From assembly GCF_900457465.1 (NCBI RefSeq), contig NZ_UAUU01000011.1:1736001-1800000 (forward strand): a DNA stretch of 64,000 nt, written 5' to 3'. Origin of the DNA: Sphingobacterium multivorum (GTDB taxonomy: Bacteria; Bacteroidota; Bacteroidia; Sphingobacteriales; Sphingobacteriaceae). Position 1 is the stretch's first letter; the number at the start of each line of letters is the position of its first letter. Of this stretch, positions 63,761-64,000 are shown piece after piece. The notes under the pieces are model-generated. The model saw only the letters and a program-made list of their open reading frames with translations. It ran no database searches and had not been told where the DNA came from. Made by a program: the position numbers and the translations under genes.

Positions 63761-64000
63761 CTAGTTAGCTAATGATACCTTAACTTTTGCTCCATCTTTT
63801 AAAGACAGAACGCCCGTGGTTAAAACGGTGTCGCCGGCACTGATGCCAGATAGAATAACGATGTCCTTGTCGGTACGTGCACCTGTTTCAACCTTCACTT
63901 CCTTGGCGAGGCCGTGCTGTAGTACAAAGACCTTCTTTCCGTCCTGTACGGGAACAATAGCTTCTGTAGGAATGGATATCGCATCGTTTTCCACTTCGAT
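63761..64000 (-). CDS. RND periplasmic adaptor, C-terminal part (runs past the window)
   Basis: The last 79 codons of a membrane-fusion protein: SIPTEAIVPVQDGKKVFVLQ, a typical beta-barrel/membrane-proximal domain start, then VETGARTDKDIVILSGISAG DTVLTTG and LKDGAKVKV, the usual end. It stops 6 nt before the RND start, the first visible gene of the second efflux operon. Confidence 0.92.
   Translation of the reverse strand: MEVENDAISIPTEAIVPVQDGKKVFVLQHGLAKEVKVETGARTDKDIVILSGISAGDTVLTTGVLSLKDGAKVKVSLAN

Overview
The window looks like a chromosomal stretch from a member of the Bacteroidota, most likely Sphingobacterium or a close relative. The reasons are moderate GC with few strong Shine-Dalgarno sites, promoters of the TTTG-N19-TAnnTTTG type (exact matches upstream of rplU and of the tetR/efflux operon), families typical of the phylum (DUF4954 after glmS, DUF3467, DUF6428 in an ars operon, periplasmic Gfo/Idh plus GMC oxidoreductase plus gluconate-dehydrogenase subunit 3), and Bacteroidota-type AraC regulators. 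The genus is inferred from gene content, not proven.

Layout. 0-12 kb is an accessory region: a cut Hsp20 gene, a broken fatty acid desaturase, and three copies of one module (oxidoreductase, intercistronic hairpin, AraC regulator). An aldehyde dehydrogenase and a short AraC protein follow. 12-19.4 kb holds a broken Crp-like regulator, a GAF-domain protein, a decayed retropepsin-like protein, a gluconolactonase-like protein and an arsR-DUF6428-arsC-acr3 operon. 19.5-23.7 kb has three tRNA genes (Leu-Gly-Phe) and a glycolytic cluster (pfkA, a BadF-type kinase, gapA) divergent from a NUDIX/winged-helix regulator. 23.9-30.3 kb is an intact tetR-tolC-adaptor-RND efflux operon. 30.4-44.8 kb is largely housekeeping: glmS-DUF4954, an HMA-AraC fusion, an L,D-transpeptidase, trpB, lgt, an M42 peptidase, DUF3467, a GNAT-nitrilase fusion, an M13 peptidase and rplU-rpmA. 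45-48.2 kb has a broken surface-protein gene, a LEA-like lipoprotein gene and an IS1182-type element. 48.4-57.9 kb is an eight-gene operon that reads as a mostly exported pathway oxidising sugars or glycosides at a ring carbon. 57.9-64 kb has an acyl-ACP thioesterase, a small conserved protein, and a second RND efflux operon on the minus strand, cut by the window end.

A striking global feature is the number of frameshifts: at least 17 genes are interrupted. Wherever I traced the break, a one-base change, usually in a homopolymer, restores a full-length protein with intact motifs. That points to sequence or assembly error, or very recent decay, rather than old pseudogenes, so the 'pseudogene' labels below should be read as 'frameshifted as given'.

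I found no clear undescribed defence or mobile system. The most interesting items are the triplicated oxidoreductase-hairpin-AraC modules with a 46-bp dispersed repeat and gene remnants at their edges, an 11-bp tandem array inside an inverted repeat upstream of the nitrilase fusion, the palindrome between pfkA and the NUDIX regulator, and the exported sugar-oxidation operon that carries its own flavin transferase.
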